64,000 bases of DNA. It comes from Mytilus edulis (Eukaryota > Mollusca > Bivalvia > Mytilida > Mytilidae). The notes under the pieces are model-generated. The model was not told the DNA's origin. It saw only the letters and a program-made list of their open reading frames with translations, and did not search any database. Made by a program: the position numbers and the translations under genes. Below are positions 1-11,832 of the stretch, in pieces. Where the stretch lies: assembly GCF_963676685.1 (NCBI RefSeq), contig NC_092348.1, positions 19,133,386 through 19,197,385 on the forward strand. Reading direction: 5' to 3'. Positions within the stretch are counted from its first letter, which is position 1, and every line of letters starts with the position of its first letter.

Positions 1-60
1 GAAATACTATGAAACTACACCAAGACTATACTATTTTGTGTTAAAATAAGCTTAAAAAAT

Positions 61-180
61 CATATTGCCCAGTAATGCCCAGTATTCCCCATTTCTGGGA
101 GTATTGCCCAGCCCGGGAAAACCCGGGTTTTCCCACCCGGGAATTCCCGGGCGGGTAATACTTTGCCAACCCTGATTGTA
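61..180. repeat. GC-rich palindromic low-complexity repeat
   Basis: A 120-bp stretch of TGCCCAGTATT-like units followed by interlocking CCCGGG/GGGTTTTCCC/GGAATTCCC palindromes, far more GC-rich than its surroundings. It looks like the end of a dispersed repeat entering from the left; no coding potential is seen. Confidence 0.6.
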
Positions 181-2040
181 TTTGAGAAAAAATGTTTTTT
201 ACATGTATTTCAGTGAAAATCTTTTATCAGTGAGATATTGGCATGAGGTTTTTAAAGGAAACATTGTGACATCACACGTAATATGGCGTCATTAAATAAC
301 GACATATCAAAATAATGCTAATTATAGTTTGCAGTGTTACATGAGGAACAGTTGCCGCAAGGTTTAACTTGAAATATGGAGTCGAAAAGATCAGTAACCA
401 AGCATTTTCATTTAATGCCAAGACCATAGCAACAGTTTGCATATCAGTATATTTTTAACATACCGACTGTAATTTGAATTGCATAAATACCATAAATAAA
501 CAATTTAGAGCTTGCCAAATAAAACAAAATGCTTACCAGTTATTCAGGACCTTTTAAAACCTCTAGTTTGTCATCTCAGGTTAAAAAGTAATGATATGAC
601 TGGAACTGAAATAAGACAAAAAAATTACTCAGGCTGTGTTATTATTTGGTTTGAATGCATAAGTATTATTGAGAGAGCAAAAATCAAATTCTTGAACGTT
701 TTATCGCAAAGAAAGAAAAATGCTTCTCCCTTGTGGCTTATCAACCTTCATTTAAATCTTTTATATTAGAAGCAACGAGTGGTAGCTAACTAGCTTAATA
801 GTTGAAAAGGTGCAGCAATATTGTTTTCGAAAGGTTTGTTGACCCTCCCCCTTTTTCACTGAGAAAAGACAATATCTTGTGATTTGCTAGTGTGCATTAC
901 AAATAATAATTCATGATTTCTTTAATACATGTACATGTTTGTCTGTTTATTAACTGCCTATGATATCTACTGACTGACCATGGGTCAAATTATTGGATAA
1001 AAGCACATGATGATGATGTATTTCACTTTACTCGTATGGAGTGTGTTATCTCCCTTGATTATCAGTTATTCCTGTAAACAGGAGTGATAATTACATAACA
1101 AAGACTGTATTGTGTCATGTTTACTTACAGATAAAACTATTATGTTAGTTCATGACTTTTTCAATTCATAAACAAATTCCTTTCGGATCTCTCGGGGTGT
1201 AAACAAAGTTAGAATTGTGCCTAAAAAAAGTGTTCAGCCCCGTGCCTGTAATGCTTTCTAAAAGCGAAAATTTCATTGAGTATCTGCTGGTATTTATCTA
1301 TAATGGTTATCTGAAATCATCTGGGATATCTGGGTATAAATAAAAAAATACTTACCATCATTTTCACAATTTTCCCGGGTGTACAAGGTGAAATCATCCA
1401 TAGATCACTCTGATAACTTCTGATTTATCTTTTGTAAATTAATTTGGCTCAATATCTTTAATTGTTTTTCCATAGGCGATAATGGTAACGTTTTTTCCTG
1501 TAGCTCAGTCCATATCGTAAACTTGGATATGTATGATAGCTTGTTTCGAAGCTGTGACATTTTCACATATGTGGTTAAATTTTCGGGGTACGAAGTGAGA
1601 TTACTTTTTCCGTAAATTAGCAAACCCCGAACATCCTTTTGTGATGCGGCTCCTTGTGGTAAAATATCCCCTTTTTAACACAATAAGTTCTTTGAAAATT
1701 TAATACTTTGAACACATTCAATAGCTCCATAGTTTTTACACATTTATTCTATGTTCCTCTACTTTCCAAATCACCACAAATAATTAAGTTCAGTCATTTG
1801 TTAAAAATAGAAACATGTCCAATATCACTACACAGAGATTTTTTCTTTACACGTGACTTTTGAGTTCCTCATTTCAAGGCGCATTAGGGATGTTGTCCCA
1901 GCTGCAGCTATTTAAGACAGATGTCCTTAATCACCCATATAACTAGCGGGTCATGCCATGATTAACATCAAAGGTCATGATTAAGCCAATGAACAGATGA
2001 TTATCTCTTGAGCCACTTAATTATGTCTAGTTAAATACAG
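181..2040. other. Non-genic stretch
   Basis: No convincing gene. The short ORFs here have no recognisable domain and biased AT-rich composition. Nothing else is supported. Confidence 0.6.
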
Positions 2041-2044
2041 ATTC

Positions 2045-3907
2045 AATATTTTATTAAAGTCTCACTACTTGCAATACATAAATATACAGTACATACAGAG
2101 TATATACACACTATAAAACAGACAATACACAAATATAAATTACAAGCACCATTCTATTAAGAATTATGAGAGACTATAAAACAATTTCTATATAAAACTA
2201 GTTAAAATACATACGATTATTAAAATAATTACATTTTAAGAATATAAAAAGGTATTTCTTCTACTTAAAATATCAAAGCAGGTTTTGGCAACCATATCAT
2301 AACAATTAATGTTTTTAAATAAATAAACAAATTTATCATCATCAGACAAATCATTAAAATCTACATTATATTTCATAGCTTCGCTATATAAACAAAAGCG
2401 CAAATCTGCATATAAAGGACATGATAGTATTACATGTTTTTCGTCTTCTATGTTATCATTACACATAAAACACACTCTTTCGTCTACATTTTTATTTTCA
2501 TACCGCCCTGTTTCAATTCTCCGCTACTCCGCATCTAAATTTAGCAAAAGCACTTCTATATCTATATGATAATTTTTTTGATAAATATAATTCACTTCCA
2601 TAACTGTCTTTAAACAATTTATAAGTCCGCAATTTTTTACCAACATCTTGTGTTAATATTCTATTTTGCCAGTTTTCTATATACTTATCAAGTAAAAATT
2701 CTTCTATCTGCATAATACTTTGTTTACACAGTACATTATTTAAATCAGTATACAAATCTAAATTACATTCTTTAAACTTAGACATAATCCTAAAACACCA
2801 ATTTCTTCTCTTATTAAGAGCATTTCTATAACACCATTTAAATATTCTATAATTTAATCTATCTGTGCACATAAAGTTACACCTAGCCCAGTGTCGAAAA
2901 ACACAAGTCCACTGCTTAACACTTGGAGGTCTCCAGCCCATATCCCCTTGAATTGCATTGTTTGGGGTATATTAACCCACACCCATAAAAGACCTGATAG
3001 CTCTGTTCTGGACAGCATTTATACATGAAAAATCTCTGGTGCCCCAAATGGCTGCACCATAACTTATTACTGGCCAGACCAGGCTATCAAATAATTTAGT
3101 AAATGTACTGTACTGGAAACCTCCATGGGCCTTACTCTTTACAATAATCAAACTTAATGCCCTGTTCGCTGATTTGGCTACAGCTTTAGCCATTACATCA
3201 TAATTTAAAAATTCAGTTAATAGTAAACCCAGATATTGATAGCTTTGTACAATACATATCTGCTTATCATTGAATAAAAACAATGTTGTTGTCTGCTGTA
3301 CAGAAGGATTTCTAAAATGTACAATTTTAGTTTTCTCATGATTAACATTTAATAACTTATTTTTACACCATATATTTAAAACATCTAAGAGTAATTGCAA
3401 ATCGCTTTCATTCTCTGCAATCAATACAATGTCGTCTGCATATAACAAAATGCCAACTTTTTCACCATCAATATCAATACCAATATCTAATGCTTTAATA
3501 TTTGTAACTAAGCTGTTTATAAAAATATTGAATAAAATTGGCGACAAAACACAGCCTTGTTTTAGGCCTGAATTTACACTAAACCATTCAGTCATATGCC
3601 CATTTAATTTAATAGCACATTCAACTTGAGAATAAATAGCTTTAATAACACACAAAAAATGTTTACTTATACCAAGATCATTAAGATCGTTAAACAATAA
3701 ATTTCTATTAACCGTGTCATATGCCTTTTTAAAATCTACAAACACTGCAAACGTAGATAATTTTCGTAATTTTCTGGTTTCAATAATCGATGTTAGCGTA
3801 CTCAAATGATCAATAGTACTTCTACCACCACGAAAGCCGTTTTGCTCATCGTGTAAAAATACACCAGCTGCATTTGTTATTACCAGTTTGAAAACAAAAT
3901 ATTTCAC
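2045..3907 (-). mobile_element. 5'-truncated non-LTR retrotransposon (LINE-A)
   Basis: A minus-strand LINE 3' fragment of about 1.86 kb. It starts inside the reverse transcriptase, so the endonuclease and first RT blocks are missing; this is typical of 5' truncation during target-primed reverse transcription. The coding part runs 3907-2236 in three frames, then a short AT-rich 3' UTR with AATAAA on the minus strand (complement of 2050-2055). The combination of YADD, a GLKQGC..SPILFNIF block and a terminal C-x2-C..H..C finger fits the CR1/L2/Jockey-type LINEs; the clade is not fixed. No flanking duplication was identified. Confidence 0.85.
2236..3907 (-). pseudogene. LINE-A reverse transcriptase C-terminal fragment, two frameshifts
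   Basis: Reverse transcriptase of a LINE. The first segment (3907-2972, about 311 codons) has the NGFR..RST block, VDFKKAYDTVN (palm aspartate), GLKQGCVLSP, the catalytic LLYADDIVLIA and the LNVNHEKTK block. The second segment (2941-2513) begins at a shift near 2970 and holds the connecting helical region (WRPP..W, basic). The third (about 2516-2236) follows another shift and ends with CFMC..H..SC, the usual terminal zinc-binding motif. With two frameshifts and no start codon it cannot make a full protein; it is a dead copy. Confidence 0.85.
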
Positions 3908-3922
3908 GCATACTTGACTTCG

Positions 3923-4016
3923 TGTTGCTAAATTGTTTGAATTCCTATTGCTAGATTATTTGAATTCTCATTGCAACATTATTTGAATTCCTCTGCTAGA
4001 TTATTTGAATTCCTTA
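3923..4016. repeat. Short tandem repeat, ~27-bp unit
   Basis: Four imperfect copies of a unit like TTGCTAGATTATTTGAATTC, directly between the truncated 5' end of LINE-A and the ribozyme-bearing repeat. It is probably the variable edge of the latter. Confidence 0.7.
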
Positions 4017-4029
4017 CAATCAATTTAAA

Positions 4030-4330
4030 TGCGCATGCCTGCTTATTTTTTGCGCCACATATCATTTATCATTTTTATAAATTTCCTGATACAAAACTTT
4101 GAATTTTTCGAAAAACTAAGGATTTTCTTGTCCCAGGAATAGATTACCTTAGCCGTATTTGGCACAACTTTTTGGAATTTTGGATCCTCTATGCTCTTCA
4201 ACTTTGTATTGTTTGGCTTTATAACTATTTTGATATGAGCGTCACTGATGAGTCTAATGTAGACGAAACGCGCGTCTGGCGTACTAAATTATAATCCTGG
4301 TACTTTTGATAACTATTATTATATAAATTG
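4030..4330 (+). mobile_element. Retrozyme-like repeat carrying a hammerhead ribozyme
   Basis: A 300-bp non-coding repeat whose text (a CCAGGAATAGATTACCTTAGCC block and a CGCGTCTGGCGTAC block) I recognise as very common in mussel transcripts and genomes. It contains the ribozyme described at 4236-4284. Small hammerhead-bearing retroelements (retrozymes) are known from animals including mussels; assigning this copy to that group is inference, since a single unit is present and no second ribozyme or LTR is visible. Confidence 0.65.
4236..4284 (+). ncRNA. Type I hammerhead self-cleaving ribozyme
   Basis: All invariant core pieces are present in order: CTGATGA (4245-4251), stem II GTCTA/TAGAC with a 3-nt loop (4252-4264), GAAA (4265-4268), a very short stem III (ACG/CGT around 4268-4275) and the cleavage triplet GTC ending at 4276. 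Stem I pairs GAGCGTCA upstream with TGGCGTAC downstream, allowing G-U pairs. The stem III is too small to be stable alone, as in animal retrozyme hammerheads thought to act as dimers. RNA would be cut after C4276. Confidence 0.85.
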
Positions 4331-4417
4331 TTTGACATATCAAATATTTCAAATACAAAGACAACAAAACCTTTTTAAAAAAAAACAACATATTTTATTA
4401 AACTAGTAATACAGTAT

Positions 4418-5518
4418 TTACAAGCCTTGTAAATCGCGTGTGTTAACCCATGATGAAAATCTCTCTGGCCAATAAAGCCATTTCACAAAATATTGTTTGT
4501 TAGGCCCCTTTCCTCTGGTTTTCACAATTTTTTCGATTTTCCATAAATCATCATCTGTCATGGTAACCTTCTGGACTTCACTCTGGTAAAAGGTCCCAAC
4601 TATTTCTTTTCCGTTGTAATCCTTGAGGCGATAGATTGCAGCATTGTTTCTCCAAAATCTACCAGATATTTTAAATATCTCCCCGGCCTATTTTTCTTCA
4701 TATTCACGAGTAAAAACATTTTTAAGATATGTTATTCTAACATGAGTTCCTATTGAAAATCTGAATCTCAAATGTTTTGGCATTTTCTTTGAAGGTTTCC
4801 GTGCAAAGTATGTAGCTAGATGTACGCTTTCTTCATTTTGTTTAGACACATTATTCGGTGGCATATCTATGGTTCTATGTACAGTCTTATTATAACCTTC
4901 AGCATAATCTTGCAATTTATCTATGTATTTGTAGGATTGTTTATAGGCAAAGTAACGATATATCCTGGTCTTAATGGTTTTTATTGCTCTTTCTGAAATA
5001 GCTGCTTTCACCTCATTTAAAGCATAGAAATGATTAATTCCCTCGGATTGAAAAATGCGTTGTACATTTCTTGATCTAAACTCTTGGCCTTTATCGGTTC
5101 TTATTCGGTTTGGTTTACGACCCTCCTTAAAAATGTCTTTAAATGCCGAAGCAACGGATTCGCCCTGTTTGTTTTTCAATTTTCGCAGCCATATGTATTT
5201 GGAAAAGGCATCAATTACGACCAAAACGTAAGAGTAATCGTCATTATATTTTTTAAATTTCACTATATCCATGAGATCTGCAGACCATTGGTCGTCTATA
5301 CCGGCGACATTTATATGAGTTCGATTTTTAGGTCGTCGAACACCTCTCTGCATTGAATAAGACTCTTGGTTCTGTAACCATTTTCTTATCTTATATTTAC
5401 TGAGTTTGTATTTTCCGTCACGCTTTACGAATGCGAACAGTTTATCTGGTCCCGCAAAACTAGCGGCATTTGATGGCTCATAATAAATCTTCTGTAAATA
5501 TTTTTCCCACGACGCCAT
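4418..5518 (-). pseudogene. Polinton retroviral-type integrase with C-terminal chromodomain, one nonsense codon
   Basis: Integrase that would insert the linear element DNA into the genome. I choose the start at 5518 (MASWEKYL); the ORF can be extended upstream only through an Arg-rich translation of a CTC/CCT microsatellite. After an N-terminal region the rve core is clear: DDQWSADLMD (first Asp), RTDKGQEF (second Asp) and NEVKAAISERAIKTIK (Glu region). A TAG stops the frame at 4688-4690. The same frame then continues 89 sense codons to TAA at 4418-4420, and this part encodes a canonical chromodomain (LWKIEKIV..YFVKWLYWP..SSWV). Chromodomain integrases are expected to target histone marks. 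It is about 366 codons in total, broken by this single nonsense codon. Confidence 0.88.
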
Positions 5519-5570
5519 GTACACTGGTTGAATGTCAAAAATAAAATGAAACATAAATTGAGTTTTCAAT

Positions 5571-7292
5571 TTATAATCCCTCCTCTTCCTCCTCCTCCTC
5601 CTCCTCCTCCTCCTTCTCCTCCTCCTCCTCTTCCTCCTTCTCCTCCTCCTCCTCAAACGAACATAAAAACGAGAGAGAGAAATGATTTATATTTATAATT
5701 CTAATCATCATCCTCCCCTTCCTCGTCATCATCAATGTCATCATCTCCCTCTCCCTCCTCTTCATCATCGTCATCATCACCCTCCTCACCCTCTTCATCA
5801 TCACCTCCTCACCATCCTCTTGTTCCCAATCCTCTCCTTCTTCCTCCTCAATGACTTCATCAAGATAATTATCAAGTTCATTTTTGTATTTTCTTATCGC
5901 CATTTTTATTGCTTTCTTATATTCAGTTCCTTCTTGCACCAGTTCAATGAAGTTTACGACCTTTAAATGCAGTCTACCGACTCTAAGTTGTAAAATATAA
6001 TGTACCAAGTTTGCATATTTCCACATAAACTTATCAAGTTCATCATCTCGAAGTTTTCGGTTAGCTCTGTGTTTTGCTTCAGTTTCACTCATTCCGTTTT
6101 TCAAGTACTTGTCAACTTTCTCTTCCCAAAGGTCTTCTGTCTCGTCTCTTGCATATTTAGCTAATTTCCTAAAAACATCGTCTTCTCCGTCTTCAATCTG
6201 TATTTCTTTCTTGAATTTCTTTGAAGGAATATCCTCATATTCCTCGTTGAATTTACGCTTTAAATCGTTATTTTCTGGACACCATGTCTTAACATGCCTC
6301 ATTAAATCAGATACGTTTTCGAACATCAATCCACATTCGTCACATGAAGGCATTTTTTCTTCTTTAGTTTCAAACGGTTCTGAATGGTCTCCTAAAAGCG
6401 ACTGCTCTCTTGTACTTCTACCTTCAAACTGGTCAATATGTTTACCTTCATCGTTTTTATACTGCGCCATACCGCCACCAATCATGACATCCGAACTGTC
6501 TACCTTTTGGTTTTGTTCATCATGTTCATTAAATATATCAATTTTTAATCTCTCTTCTTCTAATGTGTTCTGCTTGAGGTCAATAAACAGGTAGCCGTAT
6601 GGTCTTTTAACTCCTTCTATATATTTGTTCATGAATCTTTTTGTATAGTTTGGATACATCTGTCTAGCAAATACAGCAGGTGTTACTTGATCACGTGGAT
6701 TTTTGAAGAGAACTATGTACTGACCATTAATGCTCATCGTTCTATCTTCTTTTCCTTTCGAAAAAGCATTTTGCATAATACAAGCTACACTCAAGTTACG
6801 GTGATGACTTCCCTCGACAAATAATTCGCACACATCTTTACTATTTGTTGCGTCTTTCATGAGATCATCTATTACGACAAGACTAGGATATTTAGGATCT
6901 ATAAATGAATCGTTGTTAAGGTCATCGGGAATCCCTTGAACGAAAATAATGTTCTTTGCCGTCTGTTGCATTTCAGAAAATAATGGCTGCCATCGTTTAT
7001 AACACCATATTATCCTCTCTGGCGATGGTTTTATCATTTTCCTTGCTCTCTCTAAAAGCGTTTTCATCCAAAATGGTTTCCCCGAGCCTGTTGGTCCGGC
7101 CAACATCATAGTGAAATGGTGACCTAAAATTACATCGTCTACAGGTGTTAATGTTTCAGGAGATTGTTAATCTGGTTTTGAAGGTTCATTCTCATCAACA
7201 TAAGGATGAGCTTTTCCATGGCTATTATTTATGTGTCTTTGCATGTTATCTTTTCTGGAAAATGAAACTGAACAAGAAGGGCATCTATACAT
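5571..7292 (-). pseudogene. Polinton zinc-finger / FtsK-HerA-type packaging ATPase, one nonsense codon
   Basis: The putative ATPase that would pump element DNA into capsids. The start at 7292 (MYRCPSCSVSF) gives an N-terminal C2H2 finger (C-x2-C..H-x4-H). An in-frame TAA at 7167-7169 follows, then the ATPase fold: Walker A GPTGSGKP (the usual Ser/Thr after Lys is Pro here), Walker B PSLVVIDDLM and an NPRDQ block. A second C2H2 finger (CDECGLMFENV) and a long charged helical tail lie C-terminal, ending in an acidic Glu/Asp tract derived from the microsatellite, so the true end is uncertain. It is divergent from the polymerase gene. The missing Walker A hydroxyl residue and the stop both argue against function. 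Confidence 0.82.
5578..5655. repeat. (CTC/CCT)n microsatellite
   Basis: A pyrimidine-rich CCT/CTC run between integrase and ATPase genes. On the minus strand it reads as poly-Glu in one frame and poly-Arg in another, artificially joining open frames of the two genes. A second TCATC/CCTC-rich tract lies at about 5705-5850. Confidence 0.85.
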
Positions 7293-7410
7293 CTTTTCAC
7301 TTCAAACACAAAATTTAAAATGAAATATTTCTTTCAAAATCTGTTTTTATGCAGGCGAATATTCATTTCCCTATATATTTGTTTTCTTGATAGATATTCT
7401 TCAGCACAAG
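7293..7410. promoter_or_regulatory. Bidirectional promoter region of the Polinton
   Basis: A 118-bp AT-rich gap between the divergent starts of the ATPase gene (7292, minus) and polymerase gene (7411, plus). Both promoters must lie here or overlap the coding starts. No clear TATA or initiator was assigned; the call rests on geometry. Confidence 0.4.
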
Positions 7411-10400
7411 ATGGATCATCATCGAGGAAAGATGTCCAGAAAATATGAGTGTCAACATTGTGGTGCTACATTTTCCAAACGCAGTTTACTTGATGAACAT
7501 GAAAGAATACTAGGACATCAAGACGTCTTCAGGTGTCCTGTGTGTGACAAGGGATTTCACAGAAAGGATAACTTAGAGAGTCATGAAAGAAAACACAGCA
7601 GTTCAGAGTTTTATCAGTGTGAGAAATGTAAAAAGGTGTTTAGTCATCCGGATCTTTTATCCTTACATAAACAAAACTTTCATAATCAGTCTGGTGGAGG
7701 TGTAAAAAGGAAAGCAACACAAGATGGACCCCAATAAAAAGGAAAATAACAAAATATGACGACCCAAGTGATTCGTACACAATAAGTGTTGCTGGAACCC
7801 AGAAAATGTCAAAATTTAACACAACTTCGAGCAGATATAAAGTAGCATTTCGCGAGCTAGATGTAAGGGGGGTTCCAAACATTTTACGGAGTCTCCGTAT
7901 CCTTTTTAATTCGATCATAAAGGATGTTACAGAATTTATGGAACCTGAGGATTTAGTTCGACTATCGGTTCATTGTCCAGAACTCGACTTTCCAATCTCG
8001 TTGCCGTTTATGAAACTATCACAGTTGAATGCAGAGCGATTTCTGACTGAAATTGAAAGAGTTTTACAGTCTTACGAGCAATTTGTGATGGATGAAACCC
8101 TGGAAATAGAACTCATACATGTCAGTCTTCCATCTGGTGGTATAGGAAAACGATGTAAATACGTGGATCTGGGAAAAACGTTGGAAGAAAAAAGATGTTT
8201 CCTCCAAATTCATAACAATGATGAGTTATGTTGCGCCAGAGCCATAATGACAGCCAAAGCAAGATTAGATGGCCACGAAAAATGGAATTCAATTCGACAG
8301 GGCAGAAATATACAAATGAATTTAGCCAAAGAGTTACACCATAATGCTGATATACCATTACGGAGATGTGGAATAGACGATATAAAGTCTTTCCAAAGAG
8401 TACTAGACGGATATCAAATACATGTTGTCTCGAAAGAGCATTTTAATGCAATAATTTATGAAGGTCCGGAAGCAGAAAAGAAAATTTATCTCTACCTTCA
8501 CGATAACCACTTTGATGTCATCACTAAAATGCCAGCATTTCTAGGTCGCAGCTACTATTGTACAATATGCAACAAGGGGTACGACCATAAAGAACGTCAT
8601 ATGCGTAATAATGGCTGCCACCATTGCTATAAAATCCATGATGTACAGAAAGAACAGTGGAAATATTGTGAGGATTGCAATCGTTATTTTCTTAACAACA
8701 TTTGTTTCAATTTGCACAAACAAACAAGCAAATTAGGCCAGTCAACGTGCACCACTAACTTTAGATGTAATCAATGTGGTCAGTCCGTATATGCCAAACT
8801 ACACAAAACACCTCACAAGTGTGGCGAGCAATACTGTAGAGTTTGTAAAGATTACTTTCCCGAGAGTCATCAATGTTATATGTTACCGGAGCAAATTAAA
8901 AAAGAACACAATAAATACTTTTCACAGAGCACACACGAAAATGACCAACCAACTGCTCAAATGTCGCAAAAGGAAAAGTCAAAGATATTTATATTTTTTG
9001 ATTTTGAATGTAGACAGGATGATATACTGCAATGTGATCGTGGATATAAAATAACCACAGAGGAGAAAAAATGTATCCATTGCAAACAGTCGTGGTGTGG
9101 TACTAGAAAGCACACACCAAATTTATGTGTGGTTCATAAAGTATGTGAAGAGTGTATGTCAAAAGAAGTAAACAGTAGCACAAGCTGCCACAAATGCGGT
9201 CAAAACGAATACATCTTTAGGGGTGAAACAGCAAGAGATGATTTTTGTCGATGGCTTTTTTCTGAAGCAAACAGTGGTGCTAAAGTACTCTGTCACAATT
9301 TCAAAGGATACGATAGTTATCCCATTTTACAATATTTGTATCAGAACGGAGTTCTACCAGAGGTTATTAAGAGTGGGTCAAAATTTGTGTCTATCGATGT
9401 ACCTAAGTGCAACATCAGATTCATAGATTCAATAAATTTTGTACCCATGGCTCTTGAAAAGTTTCCGAGGTCGTTTGGTTTGACTGAATTCTGTAAAGGA
9501 TACTTTCCACATCTTATGAATACAAAGGAACATCAGAATGCCATACTTCAGGGGCTACCGGACATTAAATATTACAACCCCGATGGAATGAAACCAGAGA
9601 AAAGACATGAGTTATAGAATGGTACAATGAACATAAGTATGACCAATTTAATTTCCAAGAACAACTGTTGACATATTGTAAATCTGACGTAGACATACTT
9701 CGAAAAGGTTGCCTTGCATTCTGTAAGATGTTCATGGAAGCTACTTCACTTCATGATAAGCCTGGCGTCGATCCCTTCGAGAATTGTTTAACAATAGCGT
9801 CGGCATGTAATCTTGTCTTTCGAAGAAACTTTCTGCAGTACGATAGCATTGGTATTATACCCCCAAATGGATACAGGCCTCAGCAAAAGCAGTCCATTAA
9901 AGCAATACAATGGTAACAGTATATTTCGGAAAAAGAATGTATTTTATATAACACATGCAAGAAATAGAGGAGAAAAACAGATCGGTCCGTGTCTAGCTGA
10001 TGGCTATCATGAGACTCTTGATGGTGAAAAGATTGTATACGAGTTTCACGGTTGCTTCTGGCATGCTTGTCCTAAATGCTTTGCTATGTCAACGATGAAT
10101 CCAGTAACTGGTACATCTATGTCTGATTTATATCAAAGAACAGTTGATAAGAGAAGTTTTCTAGAAAAGAATGGGTATAAATACATCTGTATTTGGGAAT
10201 GTGAATTCGACAAAGAAGTTCAGAGTAATACGGATCTAAATAAGTTTGTAAAGAGCCATACAATGCAATATCCTCTTGAACCGAGAGAAGCATTTTACGG
10301 AGGGCGGACCGAGGCATTCACAATGTATAAAGAGGCGGCCAAAGACAAAAACATAAACTATTATGACGTAACTTCGCCTTATCCATTGATCAACAAAACA

Positions 10401-11832
10401 GGAAAGATTCCACTAGGACACCCCATGATAATCACAGAAAATTTTAAGAATATCGATGAATACGAAGGGTTGGTCAAATGTAAAATCATCCCTCCAAGAA
10501 ATTTATATCTACCCGTTCTTCCCGCTAGAATAAGAGGAAAACTACTGTTTGGATTATGTCGGACTTGTATGGAAGATGGTGTTTCTGAAGACTCTTGCCA
10601 TGACGTCGATAGCAGAGCCTTGATAGGTACTTGGGTTAGTGACGAAATCAAAAAGGCAGTACAAAAAGGTTATAAGATAGAAGAAATATACGAAGTCTGG
10701 CATTTTGAAAACGTTTCACAATATGACCTACTAACAAGACAGGGTGGTGTCTTTACAGAATATGTAAATACATTTTTCAAGATCAAACAAGAGGCAAGCG
10801 GGTGGCCTGATTGGTGCAAAACAGAAGAAGACCGCCAAAAGTACGTCGCCGACTACTTCGAAAAAGAAGGTATCAGGTTTGATGCACGAAATATAAAATG
10901 GAACCCAGGATTGAGACAACTGGCTAAATTAATGCTTAACAGGTTAGTTGTTCATAATACAAGATAATTATAACTAAAACTAAAACTAAAAAAACTTCTT
11001 AACGTATAATTATATATATTTTTTATTCTTTTAATTTTACTTGTAAATTGTAATTTTTTAACAGCGTTATACTACTGTTAATTGAGATAGAGATTGCTTA
11101 AGCTTCACTTATTTTCATTTATATTGTTTTATTTACAGCTTCTGGGGAAAGTTTGGTCAACGATTAAATTTACCACGTACAACATATTTGACTGATCCCG
11201 CCGTTTATTTTGACATCCTGACCAGTGACAGTCAAGAAGTCCGAGACGTCAGTTTTGTAACGGACGATATGGTCAGAATTCATTGGATTAACCAGTCACA
11301 ATTTGTTGAAGAAACCGGAAGAACAAATGTGGTTATAGCAGCCTATACCACGACACAGGCTCGTCTAGAACTATATAAATATTTAGAAAGTCTTGAAGAG
11401 CGAGCCCTTTATTGTGATACCGATTCCATCATTTTCAGCTCTAAACCTGGGGAATGTATACCAACCACTGGTGATTATTTGGGTTATCTAACGGATAAAA
11501 CACCAAACAATTCAATTGAGTGTTTTATAACAGGAGGACCCAAAAATTATGGTTATAAACTCAAAAATCCCGATAGAAATGGAAATTTGACCTGCTGCAA
11601 AATCCGAGGGATAACGTTAAATTATAAAAATTCACTCGAATTGAACTTTGAATCAATGAGAGATGTTGTTGAAGGAAAAACAAAGAAAATTACTGTTACC
11701 GATGATAATAAGATATGTCGTGAAGTTAAAACTACGAACATTATCACTCGTGCAGAAGATAAAACTTACAAGATTGTATTTGACAAACGGGTGTTGAAGA
11801 CAGATTTTAGAACAATCCCATATGGAATGTAA
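7411..11832 (+). pseudogene. Polinton protein-primed-type DNA polymerase B with an intron, several breaks
   Basis: Replicative polymerase of the element. The start at 7411 leads into three C2H2 fingers (to about 7700), then a frameshift in the 7725-7740 region into the main frame (MSKF at 7806 continues it). Later zinc-binding Cys/His clusters lie at 8560-8880 and 9070-9200. Exonuclease motifs: FDFE (about 9000), HNFKGYDSYP (about 9290) and YCKSD (about 9675). Polymerase motif A is DVTSPYP (about 10365, Pro replacing the usual Leu), motif B spans the intron, and motif C is YCDTDS (about 11410). Breaks: a shift at about 9614, TAA at 9914-9916, and a shift at about 9945. A GT-AG intron occupies 10943-11138. 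The C-terminus PYGM ends at 11832 as is usual for the family. Confidence 0.9.
10943..11138 (+). other. Spliceosomal intron inside polymerase motif B
   Basis: The exon ends ..LMLN plus AG and is followed by GTTAGT; the intron ends TTTTATTTACAG and the next exon supplies C then FWGKFGQR. Joining at these sites gives a phase-2 serine codon and the expected motif B serine, so the 196-bp interval is an intron and not a deletion scar. AT content rises sharply in the interval, and it contains stops in all frames. Confidence 0.85.

Larger units (their letters stand above)
4418..11832. mobile_element. Decayed Polinton/Maverick, capsid-less remnant
   Basis: The block holds three Polinton hallmark genes: chromodomain integrase and packaging ATPase on the minus strand, and family-B DNA polymerase on the plus strand. 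Polintons are large self-synthesising DNA transposons (commonly 15-20 kb) with a double-jelly-roll major capsid protein, minor capsid protein and protease. None of those three is seen here, nor terminal inverted repeats near either side, so this is either an internal deletion derivative or a minimal variant. Every gene is interrupted (stops, frameshifts), so the copy is inactive as written. Bounds given are the outermost coding bases. Confidence 0.85.

Noticed and set aside
5519-5656. Arg/Lys-rich N-terminus joined to the integrase and Glu-rich C-terminus of the ATPase
   Set aside because: Both come from the CTC/CCT microsatellite read in different frames.
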